64,000 bases of DNA. It comes from Rhodoblastus sp963748385 (GTDB lineage: Bacteria > Pseudomonadota > Alphaproteobacteria > Rhizobiales > Beijerinckiaceae). The notes under the pieces were generated by a model. That model searched no databases, was not told the origin of the DNA, and was given only the letters and a program-made list of their open reading frames with translations. Where the stretch lies: positions 1-64,000 of the forward strand of contig CAVVIQ010000015.1 in the NCBI GenBank assembly GCA_963748385.1, read 5' to 3'. Shown piece after piece: positions 43,336-53,422 of the stretch. Within the stretch, counting starts at the first letter, position 1, and each line of letters starts with the position of its first letter. Made by a program: the position numbers and the translations under genes.

Positions 43336-45743
43336 GCGCGCGCCCGTCGCCGCGAGGCCCGCGCGGAAGATTTCATTTTTTTGGGCCGCGAGGCCTTGGC
43401 CTTCAACGCGCTGGCGCGGCCGACCCGCGGCTTGCCCTCGCTGAGCATTTCGAAGCGCAGCGCGCCCGCGAAAGGCGCCGCCTCGACGAGGCGCACCGTC
43501 ACGGCGTCGCCAAGTTGAAAGCTCTCGCCGGAGCGCGCGCCGATCATGGCCATGTGCGCCTCCTCGAATCGGAAATAATCCGCGCCCAGCGTCGAGGCCG
43601 GCACGAAGCCGTCGGCGCCCGTCTCGCTCAATTTCACGAACAGGCCGGAGGGCGTGACGCCGGCGATGCGGCCCTCGAAACTCGCGCCGATCTTGTCGGC
43701 GAGAAAGACCGCGATCAGCCGGTCGACCGTTTCGCGTTCGGCGGCCATGGCGCGGCGCTCGCAGGCCGAAATCCGCGCCGCGATCTCGGCCAGGTGCTCG
43801 CGGCCCATTTCGGGCAGGCCGCCGGGGCCGAGATCGAGCGCCCGCACCAGAGCGCGATGGACGATCAGATCGGCATAGCGACGGATCGGCGAGGTGAAAT
43901 GGGCGTAGCGCCGCAGATGGAGGCCGAAATGGCCGTAATTTTCCGCCGCATATTCGGCCTGCGCCTGGGTGCGCAACACGATTTCGTTGACGACGTTCTC
44001 ATGCTCCGTGCCGCGAACCTTGGCGAGAATGGCGTTGAACTGCATCGGCTTCAGAACCTGGCCCTTGGCCAATTTGATGCCGATGGTCGCCAGGAATTCC
44101 GACAGGGCGTTGAGTTTCTCGACCGACGGTTCGTCATGGGCGCGATAGATCAGGTGCGATTTTTCGGCTTCCAGCGTCTCGGCGGCGGCGACATTGGCGA
44201 GGATCATGAATTCCTCGATCAATTTATGGGCGTCGAGCCTCGGCGGCGTCAGCACCCGGTCCACCGTCCCGTCCGGCTTCAGGAGAATCTTGCGCTCGGG
44301 CAGGTCGAGATCGAGCGGCGAACGTTTTTCGCGCGCGATCTTCGTCGCCTCGTGCGCCCGCCAAAGCGGCCGCAAGACCTCGTCGAGCAGCGGCCCGGTC
44401 GTTCCATCCGGGCGGCCGTCGATGGCGTCCTGCGCCTGCTGATATGAGAGTTTCGCCGCAGAGCGCATCGTCACGCGATGAAAGCTGTGGCTGATCTTGT
44501 GGCCGTCCTTGCCGATCCGCATCCGGCAGGCGAGCGCCGGGCGGTCCTCGCCCTGGCGCAGCGAGCAGAGGTCGTTGGAAATGCGCTCGGGCAGCATGGG
44601 CACGACGCGGTCGGGAAAATAGACCGAATTGCCGCGATCCAGGGCCTCGCGGTCGAGCGCCCCGCCCGGCCGCACATACCAGCTGACGTCGGCGATGGCG
44701 ACGGTGACGACAAAGCCCTCCGGATTGTCCGGAGAATCGTCGGGCGCGGCGTGAACCGCGTCGTCGTGGTCCTTGGCGTCGGGCGGGTCGATGGTCACGA
44801 GCGGGAGCGAGCGCCAATCCTCGCGCCGAAAACCTTCCGCCTCGATTCGAGTCGGCCTGGCGTGCTCCGACGCCTCGATGGTTTCGGTCCGGAACACGTC
44901 CGGTATGCCGTGGGTGTTGATGGCGATCAGACTGATCGCCCTTTCGCTGTTCATCGAGCCAAGTCTTTCCCGCACTTTCGCCACCGGGAGACCAACCCGT
45001 CCGCGTAAAAGCGTCTCGACGCTGACCAGATCGCCGTCGCGGGCGTCAAAGCGATCGGTCTCGGCGACCCGGAATTCCTTGTCGCGCATCTTCTTGTCGA
45101 CCGGGACGATGCGCCCGCCTCCGCCGCGCGGGTCCTCGCGGAAGATTCCCAGCACGCGCTTCGCCGCGCGTGAAAGAATCTTGACCACCCGGCCGGAATA
45201 GCCGGGGCCGCCAGTCTCGCGCAGAGGCGAGACCCGCAGCAGCGCGCGGTCGCCAATTCCGGGCGCAAGAAAACCCTGACGCAAGCCCGGACGCGTCTTT
45301 CTCGGCGCGAAAACGATTATGCGCGGCAGGGGTCCGAGTTCCTCCTCCCATTCGGCGGGGGTGGCGATCAGGTCGCCGTCGCGGTCGCGCGAGACGATGT
45401 CGGCGAGCACGATCTGCGGCAGAGCGCCCTTCTCGTGCAGGCCAGCGCGCGAACGCTCGATCTCGCCCTCGATTTCCAGCTCCTTGAGGATTTTCTTCAA
45501 AAGAATCTTGTCGTCGCCGCGAATGCCGAAAGCGCGGGCGATCTCGCGCTTGCCGATTTTTTGGGGCGCCGCCTCGCCCGCCGCCGCGCGCTCGCGGGCG
45601 ATGAAGGCGAGAATGTCCTCGCGGGACGGCATGGCGGGCTTTTGGGGGGCGGGTTTTTTCGGCACGTCCGAAACATAGGCATTCGCCCGCCCGGCGTCAT
45701 CAGGGGAATCGCCCTTCCCTTGCCGGGGCCGGTCTTCGACCAT
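43332..45743 (-). CDS. rnr: Ribonuclease R
   Basis: The 803-residue 3'-5' exoribonuclease has a helix-turn-helix N-terminus (SREDILAFIARERA), cold-shock domains, the RNB catalytic core with DPPDAKDHDDAVHA (four Asp ligands near residue 315) and FTSPIRRYADLIVHR, and a C-terminal S1 domain followed by a Lys/Arg-rich tail. It degrades structured RNA in the cytoplasm. The start at 45743 is the longest; a start at the ATG of MPSREDILAF (about residue 39) is possible. The Nudix gene follows with overlap. Confidence 0.92.
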   Translation of the reverse strand: MVEDRPRQGKGDSPDDAGRANAYVSDVPKKPAPQKPAMPSREDILAFIARERAAAGEAAPQKIGKREIARAFGIRGDDKILLKKILKELEIEGEIERSRAGLHEKGALPQIVLADIVSRDRDGDLIATPAEWEEELGPLPRIIVFAPRKTRPGLRQGFLAPGIGDRALLRVSPLRETGGPGYSGRVVKILSRAAKRVLGIFREDPRGGGGRIVPVDKKMRDKEFRVAETDRFDARDGDLVSVETLLRGRVGLPVAKVRERLGSMNSERAISLIAINTHGIPDVFRTETIEASEHARPTRIEAEGFRREDWRSLPLVTIDPPDAKDHDDAVHAAPDDSPDNPEGFVVTVAIADVSWYVRPGGALDREALDRGNSVYFPDRVVPMLPERISNDLCSLRQGEDRPALACRMRIGKDGHKISHSFHRVTMRSAAKLSYQQAQDAIDGRPDGTTGPLLDEVLRPLWRAHEATKIAREKRSPLDLDLPERKILLKPDGTVDRVLTPPRLDAHKLIEEFMILANVAAAETLEAEKSHLIYRAHDEPSVEKLNALSEFLATIGIKLAKGQVLKPMQFNAILAKVRGTEHENVVNEIVLRTQAQAEYAAENYGHFGLHLRRYAHFTSPIRRYADLIVHRALVRALDLGPGGLPEMGREHLAEIAARISACERRAMAAERETVDRLIAVFLADKIGASFEGRIAGVTPSGLFVKLSETGADGFVPASTLGADYFRFEEAHMAMIGARSGESFQLGDAVTVRLVEAAPFAGALRFEMLSEGKPRVGRASALKAKASRPKKMKSSARASRRRARA

Positions 45744-45823
45744 TCGCCACGATGATCCGGTTCAGGACTTGCGTCCCGAGCGTCCACGGTTTGAAATCGA
45801 AACAACGCAGGGGGGCATGCGCG

Positions 45824-47299
45824 ATGTTCATCAGCCACGAGCCGACGCCGTCGCCTTATCTGACACGGCTGAAATCCTATTCCTGGATTGTCGTCGCGAC
45901 GACCTGCATCGGCGCTTTCATGGGCCAGCTCGATGCGAGCATCGTGCAGATCGCCATGCCGGAGTTCGAGCGTGTGTTCCATGCGCGCATCAGCGCGGTG
46001 AGCTGGATCGCGACCGCCTATCTGATCGCTTTCGCCTCGGTCCTGCCGATCTTCGGGCGGCTCGCCGCGATCAGGGGGCGCAAGATTCTCTATATCGCCG
46101 GCTTCGTTCTCTTCACCGGCGCCTCGGCCTTGTGCGGCCTGGCCTCGAATTTCCCGATGCTGGTCGCCTTCCGCGTGCTTCAGGGCGTCGGCGGGGCGAT
46201 GCTCGGCGCCAACAGCGTCGCCATCCTGGTCAAGGCGACCACGCCCCAGCAGCGCGGCCAGGCCATGGGTCTGTTCGCCGCCGCCCAGGCGATCGGCGCC
46301 GGCGTCGGGCCCGCCTTTGGCGGCGTCCTGCTCGACTCGCTGGGCTGGCGCTGGATCTTCTGGGCCAATGCGCCGCTCGGGATCGTCGGAGCGGTCGCGG
46401 GCTATCTGGTCTTCCCCGTCTCGACCGAACTCGACGCCGACAAGCGCTTCGACTGGCGCGGCGCGCTGCTGCTGACGCCCGCCCTGATCTCGCTCGTCGC
46501 CGCGCTCAGCGAGATCGACGCATGGGGCCCCGCCTCGATCCCCTTCGTTTCGATCGTCGCCGGCGCGGCAATTCTCCTGCCTCTGTTCGTCCGGCGCGAG
46601 CTGCGCTTCGCGCCGCCGCTGGTCGACCTCGGCCTCTTCGCGCGCCCGGCCTTCACCGGCGGGATCATTGCGGTGATCCTCTGCTATGCGATGCTGTACG
46701 GCATCCTGTTCCTGATGTCGTTCAGCCTTGTGCGCGGCTTTCACCAAACCCACACGATCGCGGGATTCCACCTCGCCCTCGTGCCGGCGGGCCTCGGCCT
46801 GACCGCTTCCTTCTCGGGACAAGCGGTCGCCCGGCTGGGTCAGCGGGGAACGATGCTTTTCGGAACGGCGATCGCGCTCTGCGCCTTGGCCGTTCTGACA
46901 TTCGTCATGAAATTGGCGGCGGCGGGCGCCGTTTCCGGCCTGTTGGGCGTCATGGCGGGGCTGGCTTTGTTCGGCGCGGGGCTTGGCCTGCTCATCGCGC
47001 CGAACAATAACGCGACCGTCAGCGCCGCGCCGGCGTCCCTTTCCAGCCAGGCGGCGGCCATGCTGAGCCTGACGCGCGTTTTCGGCACCAGCGTCGGCGT
47101 GGCCGCCGGCGCCGCCATGCTCTCATGGCGGCTGGAGGCGGTGACCGGCGTCGCGGGAAGCACCATTGGCGTTTCGGCCGGCGACGTGCTGCGCGCGTCG
47201 GCAGGCGGCTTCGCCATGGTCGGCGTTTTCGCCGTCGTCGCCGCCTTTGCCGCGACGGTCGGACTCAAGGCGCCGGTCCCGGCGCCGGAATCAACGTGA
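45824..47299 (+). CDS. DHA2-type MFS drug/efflux transporter
   Basis: ATG at 45824 has AGGGGGG upstream. The 491-residue protein has about fourteen hydrophobic spans with the DHA2 motifs LDASIVQIAMPEF (motif D1), ATAYLIAFASVLPIFGRLA (motif A region) and GVGPAFGGVLLDSLGWRWIF (motif C and the RWIF end). This is the EmrB/QacA pattern of proton-driven efflux pumps. No HlyD-like adaptor gene lies next to it. Substrates are unknown. Confidence 0.88.
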   Translation: MFISHEPTPSPYLTRLKSYSWIVVATTCIGAFMGQLDASIVQIAMPEFERVFHARISAVSWIATAYLIAFASVLPIFGRLAAIRGRKILYIAGFVLFTGASALCGLASNFPMLVAFRVLQGVGGAMLGANSVAILVKATTPQQRGQAMGLFAAAQAIGAGVGPAFGGVLLDSLGWRWIFWANAPLGIVGAVAGYLVFPVSTELDADKRFDWRGALLLTPALISLVAALSEIDAWGPASIPFVSIVAGAAILLPLFVRRELRFAPPLVDLGLFARPAFTGGIIAVILCYAMLYGILFLMSFSLVRGFHQTHTIAGFHLALVPAGLGLTASFSGQAVARLGQRGTMLFGTAIALCALAVLTFVMKLAAAGAVSGLLGVMAGLALFGAGLGLLIAPNNNATVSAAPASLSSQAAAMLSLTRVFGTSVGVAAGAAMLSWRLEAVTGVAGSTIGVSAGDVLRASAGGFAMVGVFAVVAAFAATVGLKAPVPAPEST

Positions 47300-47360
47300 A
47301 GCCGCCGCGCCCGTTCGATGGCGTCGAACCGGACGAGACGGTCGCGCCTTGACAGCTTGG

Positions 47361-48248
47361 TCAGGCGGTCTGGGCGGCCAGCAGCCGTTCGACGCACGGC
47401 GCCAGCGACTGACGCCACGGCGGCAGCGCGACGCTGTAAATTCTCTGGAGCTTCCCGCAATCGAGCCGCGAATTGGCTGGCCGCGGCGCGGGCGTGGGAT
47501 AATCCGCCGTGCCGATCTTTTTGACCCGCACCGGCGCGCGTCCATGCTTTTCGCCTTCGGCGAAAATCGCTTCGGCGAATTCGGCCCAGGTCGCTTCCCC
47601 CGCCCCCGCCATATGGAACAGGCCACGCAGCGACGGCGAGGAATCGGCGACCATGCGCCGGGCGATCGCCAGAACCGCGTCGGCGATGTCGAGCGCCGAA
47701 GTCGGGTTGCCGAACTGATCGGCGACCACCCCGATTTCTTCGCGGCCTTGCCCGAGACGCAGCATGGTGCGGACGAAATTGGCTCCGAACGGGCTATAGA
47801 CCCAGGCGGTGCGCAGGATGGCGTGATTGTCGTGGATCTGCGCGATTCTCTGCTCGCCGACCAGTTTCGAGCGGCCATAGGCGCTGGTCGGGCCGGTGGC
47901 GTCGTCCTCGCGATAGGGGCGGTCCAGCCTGCCGTCGAACACATAATCGGTCGAAAGGTGCAGCAGGGGTTTGCGCAGCTCGGCGGCGATCTCGGCGACA
48001 TAGCCGGCGCCGTCGCCATTGACCCGCAGCGCGACCTCCGGCTCGCTTTCCGCCTTGTCCACGGCGGTATAGGCGGCGGCGTTGACGATCGCGTCGCAAT
48101 GGGTGGCGCGCAAAGCCGCCAGAACCGCCTCGCGCACCGAAAGGTCGAGGCGCGGACGGCCGAGCGCGATCAGTTCGACATCGGGCGGCGCCCGCTCGAT
48201 CAGCGCGCTGACGACCTGGCCGGTCAATCCTGTGACAACGATCCGCAT
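47361..48248 (-). CDS. rfbD: dTDP-4-dehydrorhamnose reductase
   Basis: The start at 48248 gives MRIVVTGLTGQVVSALIERA with the NADPH glycine motif. The 295-residue SDR protein has AYTAVDKAESEP, DYVFDG, and the Y-x-x-x-K pair in SAYGRSKLVGE. It makes the last step of dTDP-L-rhamnose. rfbA, B and C are not in the window. The gene may serve surface polysaccharide with the distant glycosyltransferase. Confidence 0.9.
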   Translation of the reverse strand: MRIVVTGLTGQVVSALIERAPPDVELIALGRPRLDLSVREAVLAALRATHCDAIVNAAAYTAVDKAESEPEVALRVNGDGAGYVAEIAAELRKPLLHLSTDYVFDGRLDRPYREDDATGPTSAYGRSKLVGEQRIAQIHDNHAILRTAWVYSPFGANFVRTMLRLGQGREEIGVVADQFGNPTSALDIADAVLAIARRMVADSSPSLRGLFHMAGAGEATWAEFAEAIFAEGEKHGRAPVRVKKIGTADYPTPAPRPANSRLDCGKLQRIYSVALPPWRQSLAPCVERLLAAQTA

Positions 48249-48591
48249 ATGGCTCACGGCGAAAATCCCAAAAAATTCCAGCGACGCCTGCCCTCGCGCG
48301 CGTGGCGGGCGGGGGCCGATGATGATAATTTTCACTTCGCTTGTGAAGGGAGCGGAAGGCGAAAGCAATCCCGCGCGTCGCCGCTCCGGCCTTTTTCGCT
48401 CTTTGCCTGGCGACGCCGGCTGCAGCCGCGCCGGCCAAGGGTCTGCGCGTGTTTTACGCTTGTCTCGGGGCCTGCAGGAAGGGCGTCGCCCGGAGTCGTG
48501 TCGATCGTCAACGCCAACGGCGTCCGCGCTCGCCCATGTTTCTCAGCCGCCGACACGCCATTTAATTCGCGGGGAAAAACTCTCCGCCCCG
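48249..48591. other. Stretch without supported gene
   Basis: Only shadow frames are present. It lies beyond the broken end of the outer-membrane protein gene and may hold its lost 3' part. Confidence 0.35.
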
Positions 48592-48849
48592 TTAGTAAGG
48601 CGCTGAGTTCGCGCCGCCCCGCGGGGGGAGCGAACCCAAGGATTGCGGAGCATTCGGATCTGCAGACTCGTCAACGCGCTCGTTGTTCCGCGTCTCGCCG
48701 ACTTGGCCACCCAAGTAAAATCCCGTCCACGAATGCGTGGAGGCCGGGGCGTCGGAAACAGGGGCATCGTTGGTCGACGCAAGGTCGCCGGCAAGCGCCG
48801 CGCTGGTGAAGCCGACGAGGGCGACGGTGGAGAGAAGCAATCGGCGCAT
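48592..48849 (-). pseudogene. Truncated Omp25-like outer-membrane protein
   Basis: The frame from 48849 opens a signal peptide (MRRLLLSTVALVGFTSAALA) and then HSWTGFYLGGQVG, the start of the Omp25/Omp31 beta-barrel seen in Rhizobiales. It stops after 85 residues, whereas barrels of this family have 200-250. No continuation is found in another frame. It is a 5' fragment, perhaps a decayed paralogue. Confidence 0.65.
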
Positions 48850-49201
48850 CGATTTCTTTTCTGGCGCGAAACGCGCATTTCCGGGGTCCAGGACCTGTCC
48901 ATCATAGAAGCCGATGGTCCACGCAATAAGGCGATATTGTGCAGTCGTGTGATTTTCTCGACTGATGTTGCGTCGGAGCAACGCATTCTTGATTGAAGAA
49001 CCTGATTTCGCACGTGTTCTCAGGCCGGCAAAGGGGTGTGCGGCGCCCATGGCCGCTTCTTGATCATGACAGGAAGTCCGCCTCTGCCAGCCAGCCGTCC
49101 GCCCGGGGTCGTGATGCGACGGTCGCCGAACCGATCGCTAAGGGCGGCTGCGAGCCATACGCCGTCATCGCCGTGGGGCGCCAGGCGGATGATTTTCGCC
49201 G
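48850..49201. other. Intergenic stretch upstream of the omp fragment
   Basis: No supported gene is seen; it may hold the old promoter of the outer-membrane protein. Confidence 0.35.
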
Positions 49202-51326
49202 CTAGGCCGACGCGGCGGGCGTCCAGTCCTTTTCGACCAGGTGGCGAAGCGCCCTCGCCTCGCGCAGGATTTCATCGCAGCGCTGGAGCAGGGCCAGAAA
49301 GACCGGCGCCGCGTCGTGCGGCGCCTGCGGCGCGCGGCGTTCCGCGCGCGGCCCGGAAATATCCAGTTCGGCCAGCGCCGCGCGCCGCGTGTCGTCGAGC
49401 AGAGCGCGGCTCGCGGGCGCGTCGAGTTCGGCGCGGCGCTGGCGGATCATCAGGCGCACGGTGACGATCTGGGCGGCGGCGACATAGGCCGCGGCGATCA
49501 CGGCGCTGTAATGCGGCCAGACCGCGCGCTGGATTTTCGGGTCGGCGCGCATCCGCGCCGCCGATTCGCCGAGCGCGGAAAAAGCCTCCATCAGATCCTT
49601 GCGCGCCAGGCGATAATCCTGCTCCGGCGCGTCCCAGCGCAGCGCCCGGTCGGCATAGGCGCGCAAGGCGCCGAGAAAACCCCGGGCGAGGCCCGGCGCG
49701 CCGTGGCGCTCCCATTGCGGCAGCAGGAAAGCGAACAGGAAGGCGACGCCCGCGCCGACGACGGTGTCGACGAGGCGCGCCGCGACCAGAGGGGCCTGGG
49801 CCGGATCGAGCAGATGCAGGCCGAGCAGCGCCATGACCGAGCCGGCGAAGGCGGTCAGGCGGTAATCGATCTTCACATAGGCATGGGCGACGGCGACCGC
49901 GAGCAGCTGCGCCGCGAGCAGCAGGCCCGGCGAGCCGATCCACAACAGGGCGCCGGCCGCGCCGCAGCCCAGAAGCGTGCCGACCAGCCGCTGGTCGCGG
50001 CGCTGTCTGGTCGCGGCGTAACTCGCGCGCATGATCACCGCGATGGTCAGCAGAATCCAGGCGCCGTGCTCCAGGCCGGGAACGGTTCGGGTCAGGGCGT
50101 AGCCGCAGCCGAGCGCCAGCGAAAGCCGGAGCGAATGGCGAAAGACCGGCGACGACCACCGCAACTGGCGCCGGATCGGCTCCAGCCGAAACCCGCAACG
50201 CCGGCGCGAAAGCGGTCATGTCCACGCCGGCCAGGGCTTTTTGCGCGGCGTCCTGGCTGGTCAGCAAATCCGGCAGGGCGGCGAGTTGCGACAAGGCCAG
50301 CGCGACGCGGGCGCGGGTGAGCCGGGCCGCGCGCAAAACTTCCGGTTTGGCGTCCCCCGCCTCCATCGCCGCGATGGTTTCGGACAGGGCGTCGAGCTCC
50401 GGCCTATGGTCGGGAAACGATATTTTCCCGCCGCCTGCCGCCAGATCGAGCGCCAGAGCGTCGAGATCGTCGGCGAGACCGCGAAACAGCCGCTCCATCC
50501 GCGCCGCCGGAGAATCGCCAGCCGCCGGCGCGGGATGCAGGCCTTGCGCCAGCCGCAGCGGCGAATGGTCCGCCAAAGTCGAAACCACGCCGTCGAAGGC
50601 GTCTAGCACGGCGGCGAGCGCGGCGATGAGGCGCGTCGCCTCCGCGCGGTCGCGGGCGGAGACAATCAAGCCGCGCGCGGTCTGGAGATGGTCGGCGAAA
50701 GACGCCTGCTGCTCCACGACTTCGAGGCAGACCTCGCCCTCGTCGGCGTCCGGGCGGTAGAAACCGGCGACGCGGCGCAGGAAGGCCGCGAATTCGCGCA
50801 GAACCTCGGCGAGCGTGATCCGCCGCCCCGAGGCGTCGAAGATTTTGGTGAGCGCAAGGGCCGCGGGAATGTAAAGCGCGCCGCCGAGCGTCGCCATGAC
50901 CGCGTAATCCAGCCGGCCGGCGAGCGTCGTCGCGGGCGCAGCCAGGGTGAAAACCATGGAAATCAGGGTGAGCACGGACAGCGGAATCGCCCAGCGCCCG
51001 AGGGCGACAAGAAATCCGGCGGCGAACCCGGTCAGGATGACGACAAACCCCTCGACGACCGGCGTCCCTGCCGCGAAAGCCGTGACGAAAGCCGCGACCG
51101 CCGCGGAGGCCCAGGCCAAGGGCAGGATGCGCGCCTTGGCGGACAAGGGCGTCGGAACGTCGGCGAAGGAAACGCACAAGGCGCCGAGCGCCGCCGCCAT
51201 GCCGGGGGCGAAGCCGAACCAGAAAATCGTGGCGAGCGCGACCGCCAGCACCGAAATCGCGACGGCGACGCCGTTGAGGATGTGAAGCCCGAAAAAATAT
51301 TTCAGAAATTTCGCCTTGACGCGCAT
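49202..51326 (-). CDS. FUSC-family membrane protein (one frameshift)
   Basis: The start at 51326 gives MRVKAKFLKYFFGLHILNGV. Six hydrophobic spans are followed by a cytoplasmic region. The frame breaks near 50182, where CTGGAG carries one G too many. Removing it gives V-S-A-E-P-I-R-R-Q-L-R and continues with the second block of spans (SLRLSLALGCGYALTR) to the stop at 49202. The repaired protein of about 708 residues has the two-block layout of FUSC/YccS-type proteins, which are linked to export of small aromatic or phosphate-rich compounds. aroQ lies immediately upstream, and the two may share a transcript. Confidence 0.78.
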
Positions 51327-51339
51327 TGGCGCAAAAGCC

Positions 51340-51786
51340 TCACGGCCTGGCGTCGATCAGGCGCGCGAGGCGCATCAGCGCGAGTTCGTAGCCCTGGACG
51401 CCACAGCCGGCGATGACCCCTTCGGCGCGGCGCGAGACGAAGGAGTGATGGCGGAATTCCTCGCGCTTGTGGATGTTGGAGATATGGACCTCGATCACCG
51501 GCCCTTCATAGGCGTTGAGGGCGTCGAGCAGGGCGACCGACGTATGGGTGAAGGCGCCGGGATTGATGACGATTCCCCCCGCCCTGCCCCGCGCCTCGTG
51601 AATCCAGTCGATCAGCTCATATTCGCGGTTGCTCTGATGGAAATGCAGCTCCAGCTTCAGCTGGAGCGCCAGGGCATGGCAGGCGCGCTCGACGTCGGCG
51701 AGGGTCTCGGCGCCGTAAATCTCAGGCTCGCGCTGGCCGAGCAGGTTCAGATTGGGGCCGTTCAAGATTGTGACGAGGCGGCTCAT
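51340..51786 (-). CDS. aroQ: 3-dehydroquinate dehydratase, type II
   Basis: The 148-residue enzyme of the shikimate pathway has ILNGPNLNLLGQREPEIYG with the catalytic Tyr, then HFHQSNREYELIDWIH, NPGAFTHTSVAL and the substrate His in EVHISNIHKREEFR. The start is clear at 51786. In many alphaproteobacteria aroQ precedes accB, but here accBC lies 7.5 kb away. It is followed after 13 bases by the FUSC gene. Confidence 0.95.
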   Translation of the reverse strand: MSRLVTILNGPNLNLLGQREPEIYGAETLADVERACHALALQLKLELHFHQSNREYELIDWIHEARGRAGGIVINPGAFTHTSVALLDALNAYEGPVIEVHISNIHKREEFRHHSFVSRRAEGVIAGCGVQGYELALMRLARLIDARP

Positions 51787-51992
51787 CCGGGCGTTCCTTT
51801 CACGGGCGCGACCTGGCGGCGAATCCCCCGCCGCTGCGCCGAATTTAGGAGCCTTTCACGAAAAAGGCCAAAGGCCGGCGGCGTCGGCGGGGCGTTCGGT
51901 CCCGCCAAAGGAAAAGGGGCGACGCGGGCCTTTCCTATGACCCCGTCGCCCCGCGCCTTCTCTTCCCGTGTCTCGCGGCTCAGAGAAGGAAT

Positions 51993-53306
51993 TCACAGCC
52001 CCGCCAGATATTTCGACGGATCGACCGGCTTGGCGCCCTTGCGCAGCTCGAAATGAAGCTGGGGCGAGGAGACGTCGCCGCTCTGGCCGGAGAGCGCGAT
52101 GGTCTGGCCGCGCCGCACCGACTGGCCGCGCTTCACCTCCAGCGAGCCGTTATTGGCGTAAGCCGAGACGAAGCCGTTGGGATGGCGGATCAGCACGAGA
52201 TTGCCATAGCCCTTGAGTTCGCTGCCGGCATAGACGACCGTGCCGCTTTCCGCCGCCTTGACCTGCGTGCCCTCGGGGACCGCGATGTTGATGCCGTCAT
52301 TGCCGCCCGAGCCGTAGCCCTGGATCACCCGGCCGCGCGCCGGCCAGCGGAACTCCGGATTGGCCGAATCGGAGGAAGCCGCCATGGCCGGAGACGGCAG
52401 GCTCGCCGTCGCGCCGGCGTCGTTCTTGACGGTGGGCATGCGGTCGACCGACGCCGCCGGGGCGCCCTGGTCGAGTTTGGCCATCTTGCTCTGGACAAGC
52501 CGACCTTGGGCGCCGGAAGCCGCGGTCCGGGCCGGCGCCTTGCCCTCGGTCCAGCGCAGCTTCTGGCCGTGGCTCGTCACTGCCGCCTCATCGCCGGCGG
52601 GCGAGCGCGCGGCCAGTCGCTGATGCTCGGCCTTCTGGGCGCGAGCGGTCGCATTATGGGGCGCGGGCGCGGCCGCCGCCGCCGTCCGCGCGCCCTTGGC
52701 CCGATAGACCGGAATCGTCAGCCGCGTCCCCGGGGCCAGATTGGCGTGAGGCGCATAACCGTTGAGCGTCAGCAGGGTGGCGACGGGCACGCCATAGCGC
52801 TGGGCGATGGACCCGGCGCTTTCGCCCTGGGCGACGACGACCGGCGTTCCGCCCTCGGCGGTCCAGCCGCCGACCGAATTGGGATTGGCGCGCAGGGCGT
52901 AGGTCGGACGGGGGCCCGACGCATAGGCCGGAGCAGGAGCGCGATAGTTCGAGGCTGGCGCCGCGAGCGGCGCGCTGGCGATCGGCTCGGGCGGAACGGG
53001 ATGATTGTATTCCGGCGTGGCGTAGCGCGCGGCGTCGCCCGAATGGGGCGCGGGCGACCGGGCCGGTTGCGAGTCGAAGGGCTTGAAAGTCTCCGCGAAG
53101 AAGTTCGAAACCTTCGTCATCGGCGAGGGCGACGCGTCGACCGAACCGGTCGGCGTGCTGTCCACGCGCGGATTGGAGCTCGCGAATGAACTCCCGAACG
53201 GATTGCCGAACTGGCTGGTCTCGGAACATCCGCCCAAGAGGATCGTGGCCACGCCGATCAGGGCCACCCGGAGCGCTCCTCCGGAAACTTTAACCCGAGC
53301 ACTCAT
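51993..53306 (-). CDS. nlpD: LysM/M23-type lipoprotein (NlpD/DipM-like)
   Basis: The start at 53306 opens a lipoprotein signal with lipobox LLGGC. The 437-residue product has a long disordered region, one LysM domain (VVAQGESAGSIAQRYGVPV) and a C-terminal LytM-like fold (WPARGRVIQGYGSGGNDGIN...SGQSGDVSSPQLHFELR). The zinc ligands of active M23 peptidases, H-x-x-x-D and H-x-H, are not both present: N-D-G-I-N and Q-L-H replace them. The protein is thus probably an activator of amidases, not an enzyme. It lies at the end of the tat-serS-surE-pcm block. Confidence 0.88.
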   Translation of the reverse strand: MSARVKVSGGALRVALIGVATILLGGCSETSQFGNPFGSSFASSNPRVDSTPTGSVDASPSPMTKVSNFFAETFKPFDSQPARSPAPHSGDAARYATPEYNHPVPPEPIASAPLAAPASNYRAPAPAYASGPRPTYALRANPNSVGGWTAEGGTPVVVAQGESAGSIAQRYGVPVATLLTLNGYAPHANLAPGTRLTIPVYRAKGARTAAAAAPAPHNATARAQKAEHQRLAARSPAGDEAAVTSHGQKLRWTEGKAPARTAASGAQGRLVQSKMAKLDQGAPAASVDRMPTVKNDAGATASLPSPAMAASSDSANPEFRWPARGRVIQGYGSGGNDGINIAVPEGTQVKAAESGTVVYAGSELKGYGNLVLIRHPNGFVSAYANNGSLEVKRGQSVRRGQTIALSGQSGDVSSPQLHFELRKGAKPVDPSKYLAGL

Positions 53307-53422
53307 CACGCATCCCACCCAAACTGGAACCGACAAGCACGATTTAAGCCCGCGGCGGTTAAAGGAGCGTTTAAGATGAATCTTTATTCAGCAAATCTCC
53401 GATCGAATGCGGTCCATTAGAC

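Noticed and set aside
50688..51416. Plus-strand frame opposite the FUSC gene
   Set aside because: It has the charged, repetitive composition typical of antisense frames in GC-rich DNA.
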